Assembly (NCBI GenBank): GCA_003241385.1
Contig: QFPO01000015.1
Coordinates: 1-64,000 of the forward strand
Source of the DNA: Rhodanobacter denitrificans
Lineage (GTDB): Bacteria; Pseudomonadota; Gammaproteobacteria; Xanthomonadales; Rhodanobacteraceae
Length of the DNA stretch: 64,000 nt
Direction: 5' to 3'
The first letter of the stretch is position 1, and every line of letters starts with the position of its first letter. The notes under the pieces were generated by a model. That model did no database searches. It was not told the DNA's origin and saw only the letters and a list, made by a program, of their open reading frames with translations. This document shows, in pieces, positions 1-7,554 of this stretch. The position numbers were made by a program, and so were the translations under genes.

Positions 1-769
1 TGCTGACAGCGCATCCTGCGCTGACAGCAGACTGGGCCACGTCCTGTGGCCCACCCTTCGGGCCTTTCCTACGCCCCTTCGCCGCGGCACAGGGGCCCCA
101 TGGGCGCGCATCCTGCGCGCTCGAGCAAAGACAAGAGCGAAAGCGAGAAGCGCGCTTGCACACGCTGCGGATGCCACGCATGCAAGCAGGTGCGCAAGCA
201 TTGACGCTGGCGCCCCGAGCGTGGACAACGCGCTGTTGCTCTTGCTCTTGCTTCGTCTTCTGCGCGCAGGAAGCGCGCTGAAGGGTCCCGTCAGACGTGG
301 TGGGTCGGGGCCGGAATCGCCCGAAGGGGCGCGGGCAGGGAGGCCCGCGCGTTCGTCGTCAGCACAGGAGGTGCTGTCGACGAACCCCGGTCCCGGCCCA
401 CGGACCCGCAGGGCAGGATGCCCGGAGGGCACGTCTGTGGGGTGCCCTTCTCTTTGGTTACTTTCTCTGACTCCGCGCATCCTGCGCTCCGCCCTTCGGG
501 CCGGCTTCGCCGTTCGCGCCGCTCCTGCGGCGCAGTGGGCACGCAAGAGAAAGTGACCCGCTCGCCTGGAGGCGAGCGGAAAAAGGCAGGGATGCCGCCC
601 ACCTTACGAAGCAAGACCCAGCCCAGCGCTCCGAACCCAGATGCGGCTTACCGACGAAAAGAGCCTGGAGGACCGGTCGCTGGGACGTGATCCGCTCGTG
701 GGAGCTAACAAAAAAGCAGCAGTGGCGTCTGCCTGCGAAGCAAAATCTCAGGAAAAAAAACCGGACCCC
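1..769. other. Gene-free region with several short hairpins
   Basis: I find no convincing gene in this stretch. The open frames lack ribosome binding sites and recognisable protein character. It holds at least six perfect short hairpins: GCGCA-TCC-TGCGC at 9-21 and again at 475-487, GCGCGCA-TCC-TGCGCGC at 104-120, GCCC-TTC-GGGC at 491-501, GCGCCGC-TCCT-GCGGCGC at 516-533 and CGCTCGCC-TGGA-GGCGAGCG at 559-578. ACTTTCTCT at 460-468 is answered by AGAGAAAGT at 546-554, which encloses the middle hairpins. A purine-rich strand around 121-155 faces a pyrimidine-rich one around 229-270. It looks like a lineage-type intergenic repeat; I infer this from form only. Confidence 0.6.
460..578. repeat. Nested inverted-repeat (REP-like) element
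   Basis: The 9-bp arms ACTTTCTCT (460-468) and AGAGAAAGT (546-554) enclose three hairpins (475-487, 491-501, 516-533). A fourth, 8-bp hairpin follows at 559-578. This nested arrangement without an open frame resembles dispersed intergenic repeats. Only one full copy is in this window, so repetition in the genome is unproven. Confidence 0.45.
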
Positions 770-2842
770 TCAGGTGCCGAACTCGTAGTTCATGTGCGCC
801 TGCGGCTCCTGCAGGAAATTCCCCTGCACGAAATTCGCGCCGCACGAGAACAGGATCGACATCGTCGCCGCATCCTCCACGAACTCCGCGACCGTCAGCT
901 TGCCCGCGTGGTGGGCCTGCTCGCAGATCTCGCGGACCTTGTCCTGGGTCTCCTTGCTGCGGACCAGGTCGACCATGAAGCTGCGGTCGATCTTCAGATA
1001 GTGCGCCGGCACGTGCTTGAGCAGCTGGAACGAGTTGAGGCCGCGGCCGAACTGCTCGAGCGCGAAGCGGCAGTGCAGCTGCTCCAGGCCCTTCAGGAAG
1101 GTCCGCGCCTGCTTGAGATGGGTCACGACCAGGCTCTCGGGCATCTCGAAGATCAGGCTGTCGCCGGGCTGGCGTGCGTTCTTGAGCTGCTGCGCGATCC
1201 ACGGCAGCAACGTCTGGTCGTCGAGCGACTGCGCCGAGAGCTTGATGAAGAACGAGGTCGGCTGGCCCTGGCGCTCGCGTTCGGCGCCCAGGCGCAATGC
1301 ATTGGCGATGACCCAGCGGTCGATCGCCGGCAGCAGGCCGTTCTGTTCGGCGATCGGGAAGAAGTGCTCGGGCGTGATGTCGCCCTTGGGGCCCTTCATG
1401 CGCAGCAGCACTTCGTAGAAGGCCTTGCCGCTGCCGTGCAGGCTGACCACCGGCTGGTAGTGGAACAGGAAGCCGTCGTTGGCGAGCGCGTCCTTGATCA
1501 GGCGCAGCCAGCGCTGGTTCTTCTCGACCTCGGCCTTATCCTGCGCACCGGGATCGAGCAGGGAGACGCGGTTGCCGCCTTCGCCCTGCGCCATGCGCAG
1601 CATCGCCTGGGCCTGGTTGAGGATCTGGTCGGCGTGCGCGTTCTTCTCGGTGATCAGCGCGCCGCCGATGCTCATCGTCAGCGTGACCGACTGCTTGCCG
1701 ACCTCGAAGATGCGGTCCTCGAACGCATGACGCAGCGTCTCGGCGAGCTGGCGGACCTGATCGGCCGGGCGGCCGGTCAGCAGCACGCCGAAGTTCTGGT
1801 CGGACAGGCGGCCGGCGACATCGGACTCGCCGAGATGGCGGCGCAGCAGGCTGGCCATGTCACCCAGCAGCAGGTCGGTCAGGCCGAGGCCGATCGTGTC
1901 GAGCGTCTTCTTGAAGTTGTCCGGCTCGAACAGCAGCAGCGCCTGGTCGCTCTGGCCGGCTGCGGCGCTGGCGGCGGCGCGTTCGATCTCGGTCAGCGTG
2001 TGCTGGCGGTTGTACAGGTCGGTGACCAGGTCCTTGGAGCGCAGCTCGTCGATCTGCTGCGCGAGGTTGGGATCCAGCGCCTGCTGGCGGAACACGATCT
2101 GCTGGCAGGGCTCGCCTTCGTAGGTGGCCTCGGAGAACTCCATGACCGCGTCGAAGATCGAGCCGTCGCTGCGCTGCGCCTTGAGGTTCAGCCGCTGCGG
2201 CGGCTTCTCGCCCTTGGACAGGCGGCGCAGCAGCGACTTGAAGTCGCCGGCGTCCTCGGCGGCGATCAGGTCGAGGATCGACATGCCCTCGATGTCCTCG
2301 AATTCCTCGAAGCCGAAGATGTCCAGATACGCCTTGTTGGCGCGCACGTGCATGCCTTCGTGCACGTAGGCGATCGGATCGCGCGAGGAGTCGAGCAGCG
2401 AGTCGCAGCGGCGCTCGGATTCGCGCAATGCCGCTTCGAGCCGGCGCACGCTGCGGCGCATCGTCAGCGCCTCGAACTCGCGCGCGATGATCGTCTGCAT
2501 GTGGTCGGGGCGGTCGCAGACCGCCAGCGCGCGCGCGCCGTCGCGGAACGCGTCGGCGATCTGGTCGGCATCGGGACTCAAGGCATAGGCGACCAGGGCG
2601 ATGTCACGACCCGAGCGGGCCGCCGCGGCGGCGGCGGCCGGCAGCGAGATCGAAGTGGTGGCGAGATTGAACAGGATCAGGTCGGGATGGTCGGCGATGG
2701 CCTCTTCGAGCTGGGCCTCGTTCTCGGCGCGCGACGGGCGTGCCGCGATGCCGCCGTTGCGCAGCTGGCTGACCAGCTGTTCGGCGGCGTCCGTGGACTC
2801 CTCGACCAGGATCAGGCGCAGCACGGTGTCTTGTCGATTCAT
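770..2842 (-). CDS. fimX: FimX-like c-di-GMP receptor (REC-PAS-degenerate GGDEF-degenerate EAL)
   Basis: A 690-residue protein, essentially the length of Pseudomonas FimX (691), a polar c-di-GMP receptor needed for type IV pilus assembly. A receiver-like domain (about 1-115) has Glu-Glu where the acidic pair should be and Asn in DLILFNL where the phosphorylated Asp is expected. A PAS domain follows (about 138-255). The diguanylate cyclase motif is replaced by SDQNF (347-351). The EAL motif reads EVL (477-479), and IFEMPES and QFGRG (597-601) replace the usual EITES and DDFGTG catalytic segments. It is therefore probably a binder with no catalysis. Start chosen at MNRQDTVL; an in-frame extension 24 codons upstream is basic and unlike the family. 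The pilMNOPQ operon lies 41 kb away in the same window. Confidence 0.9.
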   Translation of the reverse strand: MNRQDTVLRLILVEESTDAAEQLVSQLRNGGIAARPSRAENEAQLEEAIADHPDLILFNLATTSISLPAAAAAAARSGRDIALVAYALSPDADQIADAFRDGARALAVCDRPDHMQTIIAREFEALTMRRSVRRLEAALRESERRCDSLLDSSRDPIAYVHEGMHVRANKAYLDIFGFEEFEDIEGMSILDLIAAEDAGDFKSLLRRLSKGEKPPQRLNLKAQRSDGSIFDAVMEFSEATYEGEPCQQIVFRQQALDPNLAQQIDELRSKDLVTDLYNRQHTLTEIERAAASAAAGQSDQALLLFEPDNFKKTLDTIGLGLTDLLLGDMASLLRRHLGESDVAGRLSDQNFGVLLTGRPADQVRQLAETLRHAFEDRIFEVGKQSVTLTMSIGGALITEKNAHADQILNQAQAMLRMAQGEGGNRVSLLDPGAQDKAEVEKNQRWLRLIKDALANDGFLFHYQPVVSLHGSGKAFYEVLLRMKGPKGDITPEHFFPIAEQNGLLPAIDRWVIANALRLGAERERQGQPTSFFIKLSAQSLDDQTLLPWIAQQLKNARQPGDSLIFEMPESLVVTHLKQARTFLKGLEQLHCRFALEQFGRGLNSFQLLKHVPAHYLKIDRSFMVDLVRSKETQDKVREICEQAHHAGKLTVAEFVEDAATMSILFSCGANFVQGNFLQEPQAHMNYEFGT

Positions 2843-3002
2843 CGGAGCTCTAGGGGACTCTCGGCGGAAAGGCGGGCGGCGCGTCCGGCGTCGATCCGAT
2901 GCTGCGAGAGGCACCGGCGCGTCCGGACGTGCGCGGCGGTTCGGGGAGGATCGCCGCCCACCTGTTTACCGGATTCGTGTGGCCTTTTCCATCGGGCGAT
3001 CG

Positions 3003-4007
3003 TCACACGGGCCGCTTCGACGGCGCGCCGGCGATCTCGCGCACCAGCCGCGGCACGAGGTAGCCGGGCAGGCGATCGCGCAGCGCGTCGACCAGGGCCA
3101 GCGCGCGGACGTCGTCGACCTCGAAATGCGCGGCGCCGGCGACGCGGTCGAGCTGGTGCAGGTAGTACGGCAGCACGCCGGCCGCGAACAGGCGCTCGGA
3201 CAGCTCGGCGAGCACGTCGGTATCGTCGTTGACCTCGCGCAGCAGCACCGCCTGGTTCAACACGGTGGCGCCGGCGGCCTGCAGCGCGCGGCAGGCCGCG
3301 GCGACGGCCGGATCGATCTCGCGCGGATGGTTGGCGTGGATCACGACGACGCGCTGCTGGGGCAGGGCGCCAAACCAGTCGAGGAACTCGGCGTCGATGC
3401 GCTCGGGCAGCACGACCGGCAGCCGCGTGTGCAGGCGCAGGCGCTTCAGATGGGCGATCGCGCCGATCGCCTCGCCGAGTTCGGCGAGCTTGTGCGTCGC
3501 CAGCGACAGCGGGTCGCCGCCGGACAGGATCACCTCGTCGATCGAGTCGTCGGCGGCCAGATGGGCGACCGCGGCGCGCCAGCCGTTGGCGGCGGCGGTC
3601 TCCTCGGCATACGGGAAATGGCGCCGGAAGCAGTAGCGGCAATGCACCGCGCACGAGCCGGTCGCCAGCAGCAGGGCGCGGCCCTGGTACTTGTGCAGCA
3701 CGCCGTGCGCGGCGCGCGCGGCGAGGTCGCCGACCGCGTCGCGCGTGAAGCCGGGCACCTCGCCGAGCTCGGCGGCCAGCGGCAGGACCTGCAGCAGCAG
3801 CGGGTCGCGCGCGTCGCCACGGCGCATCCGCGCGACGAAGCCGCGCGGCACGCGCAGCGGAAAACCGGTGTCGGCGGCCGGCAGCAGCTCACCGGCCCGG
3901 TCGCTCAGGTCGAGCAGGCCGAGCAGTTCGAGCGGGTCGGTGATCGCCTCGCGCCAGAGCTGCTGCCAGCGGCGCGGCTGCGCGGGCGCGCGGTTAGCGG
4001 TTATCAT
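3003..4007 (-). CDS. epmB: EF-P beta-lysylation enzyme EpmB (lysine 2,3-aminomutase)
   Basis: A radical SAM, PLP-dependent aminomutase that makes (R)-beta-lysine, which EpmA then attaches to elongation factor P. 334 residues. The radical SAM cluster Cys119-x3-Cys123-x2-Cys126 appears in SCAVHCRYCFRRHFPYA. A GGDP motif lies at 163-166, and the C-terminus keeps the REIxGxPSK signature. It is divergent from efp, its substrate gene, with about 100 bp between the starts, an arrangement common in gammaproteobacteria. The start at MITANRAP is the ATG; a GTG three codons upstream is also in frame. No clear Shine-Dalgarno precedes either. epmA is not in the window. Confidence 0.93.
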   Translation of the reverse strand: MITANRAPAQPRRWQQLWREAITDPLELLGLLDLSDRAGELLPAADTGFPLRVPRGFVARMRRGDARDPLLLQVLPLAAELGEVPGFTRDAVGDLAARAAHGVLHKYQGRALLLATGSCAVHCRYCFRRHFPYAEETAAANGWRAAVAHLAADDSIDEVILSGGDPLSLATHKLAELGEAIGAIAHLKRLRLHTRLPVVLPERIDAEFLDWFGALPQQRVVVIHANHPREIDPAVAAACRALQAAGATVLNQAVLLREVNDDTDVLAELSERLFAAGVLPYYLHQLDRVAGAAHFEVDDVRALALVDALRDRLPGYLVPRLVREIAGAPSKRPV

Positions 4008-4060
4008 GGGCGGCACGAATCACGGCTTTCCCTCGGTCGGAAAGCGCAATTCTATCCGTC

Positions 4061-4086
4061 AGCCGCTTTCCCGAGCGGCTTTGTTT
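4061..4086 (+). terminator. Terminator-like hairpin in the efp leader
   Basis: A perfect 7-bp stem AGCCGCT (4061-4067) / AGCGGCT (4074-4080) with a 6-nt loop is followed at once by TTGTTT. It ends about 25 nt before the efp start codon, with no gene of the same strand upstream to terminate. It could be an attenuator of efp or a stop for stray transcripts. Confidence 0.45.
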
Positions 4087-4110
4087 ATTCAGAAGCGGCA
4101 GGAGCAGTCG

Positions 4111-4677
4111 ATGGCCTCGTATGGCATGAATGATGTGAAGAACGGTATGAAGATCATTGTGGACGGCTATCCGTGCACGATCATCGATACCGAATACATC
4201 AAGCCGGGCAAGGGGCAGGCGTTCACGCGCGTCAAGTACCGCAATCTGAAGACCGGCCGCACGGTCGAGCTGACGATGAAGTCGACCGATTCGGTCGAGG
4301 CCGCCGACGTCGTCGACACCGACATGGAATTCCTGTATTCGGACGGCGAGTTCTGGCATTTCATGCACCCGGACACGCACGAGCAGATCGCGGCCGACGC
4401 CAGTGCGATGGCCGATGCGTCCAAGTGGCTGAAGGGCAACGAGGCGGTGATCGTGACGCTGTGGAACGGCACGCCGCTGACGGTGACGCCGCCGAACTTC
4501 GTCGAGCTGGAGATCGTCGAGACCGATCCGGGCGTGCGCGGCGACACCTCGGGCGGCGGCGGCAAGCCGGCCAAGCTCGAGACCGGCGCGGTCGTGCGCG
4601 TGCCGCTGTTCGTCAACCAGAACGAGATCATCAAGGTCGACACGCGCTCGGGCGAGTACGTCGGACGCGTCAAGTAA
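4111..4677 (+). CDS. efp: Elongation factor P
   Basis: A 188-residue translation factor that binds between the P and E sites and relieves stalling at polyproline stretches. The length equals the E. coli protein. The modified lysine is Lys34 in YIKPGKGQAF, matching the beta-lysine type served by the divergent epmB. The three beta-barrel domains are recognisable: KOW-like N-terminus, central STDSVEAADV region, and C-terminal GAVVRVPLF with VDTRSGEYVGRVK. The start ATG is preceded by AGGAG at a good distance. Regulation: a terminator-like hairpin lies in the short leader. Confidence 0.97.
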   Translation: MASYGMNDVKNGMKIIVDGYPCTIIDTEYIKPGKGQAFTRVKYRNLKTGRTVELTMKSTDSVEAADVVDTDMEFLYSDGEFWHFMHPDTHEQIAADASAMADASKWLKGNEAVIVTLWNGTPLTVTPPNFVELEIVETDPGVRGDTSGGGGKPAKLETGAVVRVPLFVNQNEIIKVDTRSGEYVGRVK

Positions 4678-4796
4678 GTCCGCTCCGGTTTCGGCGGCGG
4701 CCTCCGCGGCCGCCGTCTTCGTGTCGATCGGCGCGCGCCGGCCGCCCCTGGGGGCGCCGGCGCCGTGCTGTCCTTCCGCCGGATGGTGGTCCGCTC

Positions 4797-6116
4797 ATGT
4801 CAGAACCGTGTGATGTCCTGATCGAGGCGCGCTGGGTCGTGCCGGTCGAGCCCGACGGCGTCGTGCTCGACGACCACGCCGTGGCGGTCCGCGACGGCTG
4901 CATCGTCGACCTGGCGCCGATCGAGCGCGCGCGTGCCGCCTGGGCGCCGGCCGAGCGTGTCGCGTTGCCCGATCATGCGCTGATCCCGGGCCTGGTCAAC
5001 GCGCATACGCACAATCCGATGACGCTGATGCGCGGTCTGGCCGACGACCTGCCGCTGATGCGCTGGCTGCAGGAGCACATCTGGCCGGCCGAGGCCAAGG
5101 TGATCGGGCCGGAGTTCGTGCGCGACGGCGTCGAGCTGGCGATCGCCGAGATGCTGCGCGGCGGCACCACCTGCTGCAACGAGAACTATTTCTTCCCCGA
5201 CGTCCAGGCCGCGACCTACGCGCGCTACGGCTTCCGCGCGCTGGTCGGTCTGCCGGTGATCGAGTTTCCGAGCGCCTGGGCGCGCACGCGCGACGAGTAC
5301 TTCGACAAGGCGCTGGCTGCGCACGACGCGATCCGCGCGATGCCGCTGCTCGGTACGGCGTTCGCGCCGCATGCGCCGTACACGGTGTCCGACGCGAGCT
5401 TCGAGCGCATCCGCGTACTGTCCGACCAGCTCGACATTCCGGTCCATCTGCATCTGCACGAGACCGCCCAGGAAGTGGCCGACGGCAAGCGCGAGCACGG
5501 CGTGCGGCCGTTCGCGCGCGTCAAGGCGCTCGGCCTGGTCAACGAGCGTCTGCTCGCGGTGCACATGACCCAGCTGACCGAGCAGGAGATCGCCGACTGC
5601 GCGGCGGCCGGCGTCAGCGTCGTGCACTGCGCCGAGTCCAATCTCAAGCTCGCCAGCGGCTTCTCGCCGATCGAGGTGATGCGGCGCGCCGGCGTCAACG
5701 TCGTCATCGGCACCGACGGCTGCGCCAGCAACAACGATCTGGACATGTTCGGCGAGATGCGCAGCGCCGCGCTGCTGGCCAAGGCCGTGGCCGAGGACGC
5801 GACCGCGTTCGGTGCTGCGGCCGTGTTGCGCGCGGCGACGCTTGGCGGCGCGAGCGCGCTCGGCTGGGGCGACCGGATCGGCTCGATCGAACGCGGCAAG
5901 CAGGCCGATCTGGTCGCGGTCCGCCTCGACGAAATCGAGATGCAGCCGATCTATCACGTCGTCTCGCAGTTGATCTACGCGGCCGGCCGCCATCAGGTCA
6001 GCGACGTCTGGATCGCCGGCCGGCGCAAGCTGGCACGGCGCGAGCTGGTCGATCTCGACACGGCCGAGATCGTCGCCAAGGCGCGCCGCTGGCGCGAGCG
6101 CATCGCCGCGGTCTGA
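4797..6116 (+). CDS. mtaD: Methylthioadenosine/S-adenosylhomocysteine deaminase (TRZ/ATZ amidohydrolase)
   Basis: A 439-residue metal-dependent amidohydrolase. Metal ligands are visible as NAHTHNPMTLMRG (His70, His72), HLHLHE near residue 220 and GTDGCASNN near 306. Family members deaminate methylthioadenosine, S-adenosylhomocysteine or triazines. The position immediately upstream of ubiG and a HAD phosphatase matches Pseudomonas aeruginosa PA3170-PA3172, where the first gene is a methylthioadenosine deaminase, so this is the preferred reading. Exact substrate is inferred. The start at MSEPCDVL follows 119 bp after efp; it could be read from a shared transcript. Confidence 0.85.
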   Translation: MSEPCDVLIEARWVVPVEPDGVVLDDHAVAVRDGCIVDLAPIERARAAWAPAERVALPDHALIPGLVNAHTHNPMTLMRGLADDLPLMRWLQEHIWPAEAKVIGPEFVRDGVELAIAEMLRGGTTCCNENYFFPDVQAATYARYGFRALVGLPVIEFPSAWARTRDEYFDKALAAHDAIRAMPLLGTAFAPHAPYTVSDASFERIRVLSDQLDIPVHLHLHETAQEVADGKREHGVRPFARVKALGLVNERLLAVHMTQLTEQEIADCAAAGVSVVHCAESNLKLASGFSPIEVMRRAGVNVVIGTDGCASNNDLDMFGEMRSAALLAKAVAEDATAFGAAAVLRAATLGGASALGWGDRIGSIERGKQADLVAVRLDEIEMQPIYHVVSQLIYAAGRHQVSDVWIAGRRKLARRELVDLDTAEIVAKARRWRERIAAV

Positions 6117-6181
6117 CGTCGGCGCCGCGCGGTCCGCGTCGCATTCGCGCGGTAGCGCACTCGGCGCGTGCCGCGGCCGGG

Positions 6182-6187
6182 TAGAAT
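6182..6187 (+). promoter_or_regulatory. -10-like element directly before ubiG
   Basis: TAGAAT (4 of 6 matches to TATAAT) ends 6 nt before the ubiG ATG. There is no Shine-Dalgarno in between and no good -35. If used, the transcript would start at or next to the A of the ATG, giving a leaderless ubiG message. Confidence 0.3.
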
Positions 6188-6193
6188 GAGCCG

Positions 6194-6898
6194 ATGAACA
6201 CGATCAATGTCGATCCGGCCGAAATCGCCAAGTTCGGCCGTCTGGCCGGCCGCTGGTGGGATCCGGACGGAGAGTCCCGTCCGCTGCACGATCTCAATCC
6301 GGTCCGCCTGGCCTACATCGCCGAACGGACCGCGCTGCGCGGCGCGCGCGCGCTCGACGTCGGCTGCGGCGGCGGCATCCTCAGCGAGAGCCTGGCGCGC
6401 GCCGGCGCCGAGGTCACCGCGATCGACCTGTCGCCGGACGTCATCGAGGTCGCGCGTCTGCACCTGCTCGAGAGCGCGCTGACCGTCGACTACCGTCTGC
6501 TCGACGTCGAGGCGCTGGCGGCCGAGTCGGCGGCGAGTTTCGACCTCGTCTCGTGCATGGAAATGCTCGAACACGTGCCCGATCCGCGCAGCGTCGTCGA
6601 TGCCTGCGCACGGCTGCTGCGGCCCGGCGGGCGCCTGTTCGTGTCGACCCTGAACCGCACGCCGGCCGCGTTCGCGGCGGCGATCATCGGCGCCGAGCAC
6701 GTGCTGCGCCTGCTGCCGCGCGGCACGCATCACTATGAGCAGTTCATCCGGCCGAGCGAAATGGCCGGCCATCTGCGCGCTGCCGGTCTCGAGCTGGCGC
6801 ATCTGGCCGGTATCGCCTACAACCCGTTCACGCGCGGCGCGCGCCTGACCGAGAACGTCTCGGTCAACTACATCGCCTGCGCGATCAAGCCGGCATGA
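6194..6898 (+). CDS. ubiG: Ubiquinone biosynthesis O-methyltransferase UbiG
   Basis: A 234-residue SAM-dependent methyltransferase that does both O-methylations of ubiquinone synthesis. The N-terminus has the family signature FGRLAGRWWDPDGESRPLH. SAM motif I is LDVGCGGGILSE (about 53-65) and a later motif is SCMEMLEHVPDP. The C-terminal NPFTRGARLTENVSVNYI also fits UbiG. Its TGA overlaps the ATG of the next gene by 4 nt (ATGA), so the two are translationally coupled. Confidence 0.95.
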   Translation: MNTINVDPAEIAKFGRLAGRWWDPDGESRPLHDLNPVRLAYIAERTALRGARALDVGCGGGILSESLARAGAEVTAIDLSPDVIEVARLHLLESALTVDYRLLDVEALAAESAASFDLVSCMEMLEHVPDPRSVVDACARLLRPGGRLFVSTLNRTPAAFAAAIIGAEHVLRLLPRGTHHYEQFIRPSEMAGHLRAAGLELAHLAGIAYNPFTRGARLTENVSVNYIACAIKPA

Positions 6899-7554
6899 CG
6901 GCCTCGCCGCAGGCCGTGCTGTTCGATCTCGACGGCACCCTGGTCGATTCCGCGCCGGATCTGATCGGCGCGCTGCAGGCGCTGTGCGTCGAGCTCGGTG
7001 AGGCGCCGCCGGATGCCGACGCGGTGCGCATCGTGGTCTCGGCCGGCGGCCGCGCGATGCTGCGGCGCGGCCTGCCGGGCTTCGACGAGGCCGCGATCGA
7101 ACATCATCTGCCACGCTTCCTGGCGCTGTACGCCGGCCGCATCGCGCAGGAGACGCAGCCGTACGCCGGCGTCGTCGAGCTGCTCGACTGGCTCGAGCAC
7201 GACGGCATCGCCTGGGGCATCGTCACCAACAAGCCCGGCTGGCTGGCCCGCCCGCTGGTCGAACAGCTCGGCTGGGCAAACCGCTGCGCGGCCCTGGTCA
7301 GCGGCGACTGCCTGTCGACGAAGAAGCCCGACCCCGAACCGGTGCTGCATGCCTGCGCGCAGGCCGGCGCCGACCCGGCGCGGACCTGGTTCGTCGGCGA
7401 CGATCTGCGCGACATCCAGGCCGGCCGCGCCGCCGGCGCGCGCACGTTCGCGGCGGCCTGGGGCTATCTCGACGGCGGTGATCCGGCGGCCTGGGAGGCC
7501 GACGTCGTCGTCGCGACGCCGCCCGAACTGACGCGCCTGCTCGGCCGCGGCTGA
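6895..7554 (+). CDS. HAD-family phosphatase (Gph/MupP type)
   Basis: A 219-residue HAD hydrolase with nucleophile motif FDLDGTLVDS (Asp11, Asp13), motif II TNKP and the acidic motif GDDLRDIQAG near 168-176. Such genes are usually called phosphoglycolate phosphatase (gph). The gene next to ubiG in Pseudomonas is MupP, which dephosphorylates N-acetylmuramate 6-phosphate during peptidoglycan recycling, and the mtaD-ubiG-phosphatase order is the same here. Sequence alone cannot separate the two roles. It overlaps ubiG by 4 nt and the next gene by 1 nt (TGATG). Confidence 0.88.
   Translation: MTASPQAVLFDLDGTLVDSAPDLIGALQALCVELGEAPPDADAVRIVVSAGGRAMLRRGLPGFDEAAIEHHLPRFLALYAGRIAQETQPYAGVVELLDWLEHDGIAWGIVTNKPGWLARPLVEQLGWANRCAALVSGDCLSTKKPDPEPVLHACAQAGADPARTWFVGDDLRDIQAGRAAGARTFAAAWGYLDGGDPAAWEADVVVATPPELTRLLGRG

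Noticed and set aside
221..690. Short open frames in the first 770 bp
   Set aside because: They overlap hairpin repeats, have no ribosome binding site and show Arg/Pro/Ser-rich shadow composition.
816..829. GGAAATTCCCC in fimX as another copy of the 13-bp palindrome
   Set aside because: It is shorter, lacks the GGGAAAA half and lies inside a coding region.
641..3232. Long plus-strand frame opposite fimX
   Set aside because: The complementary strand encodes a full FimX with clear motifs; the opposite frame is low-complexity and unlike protein.
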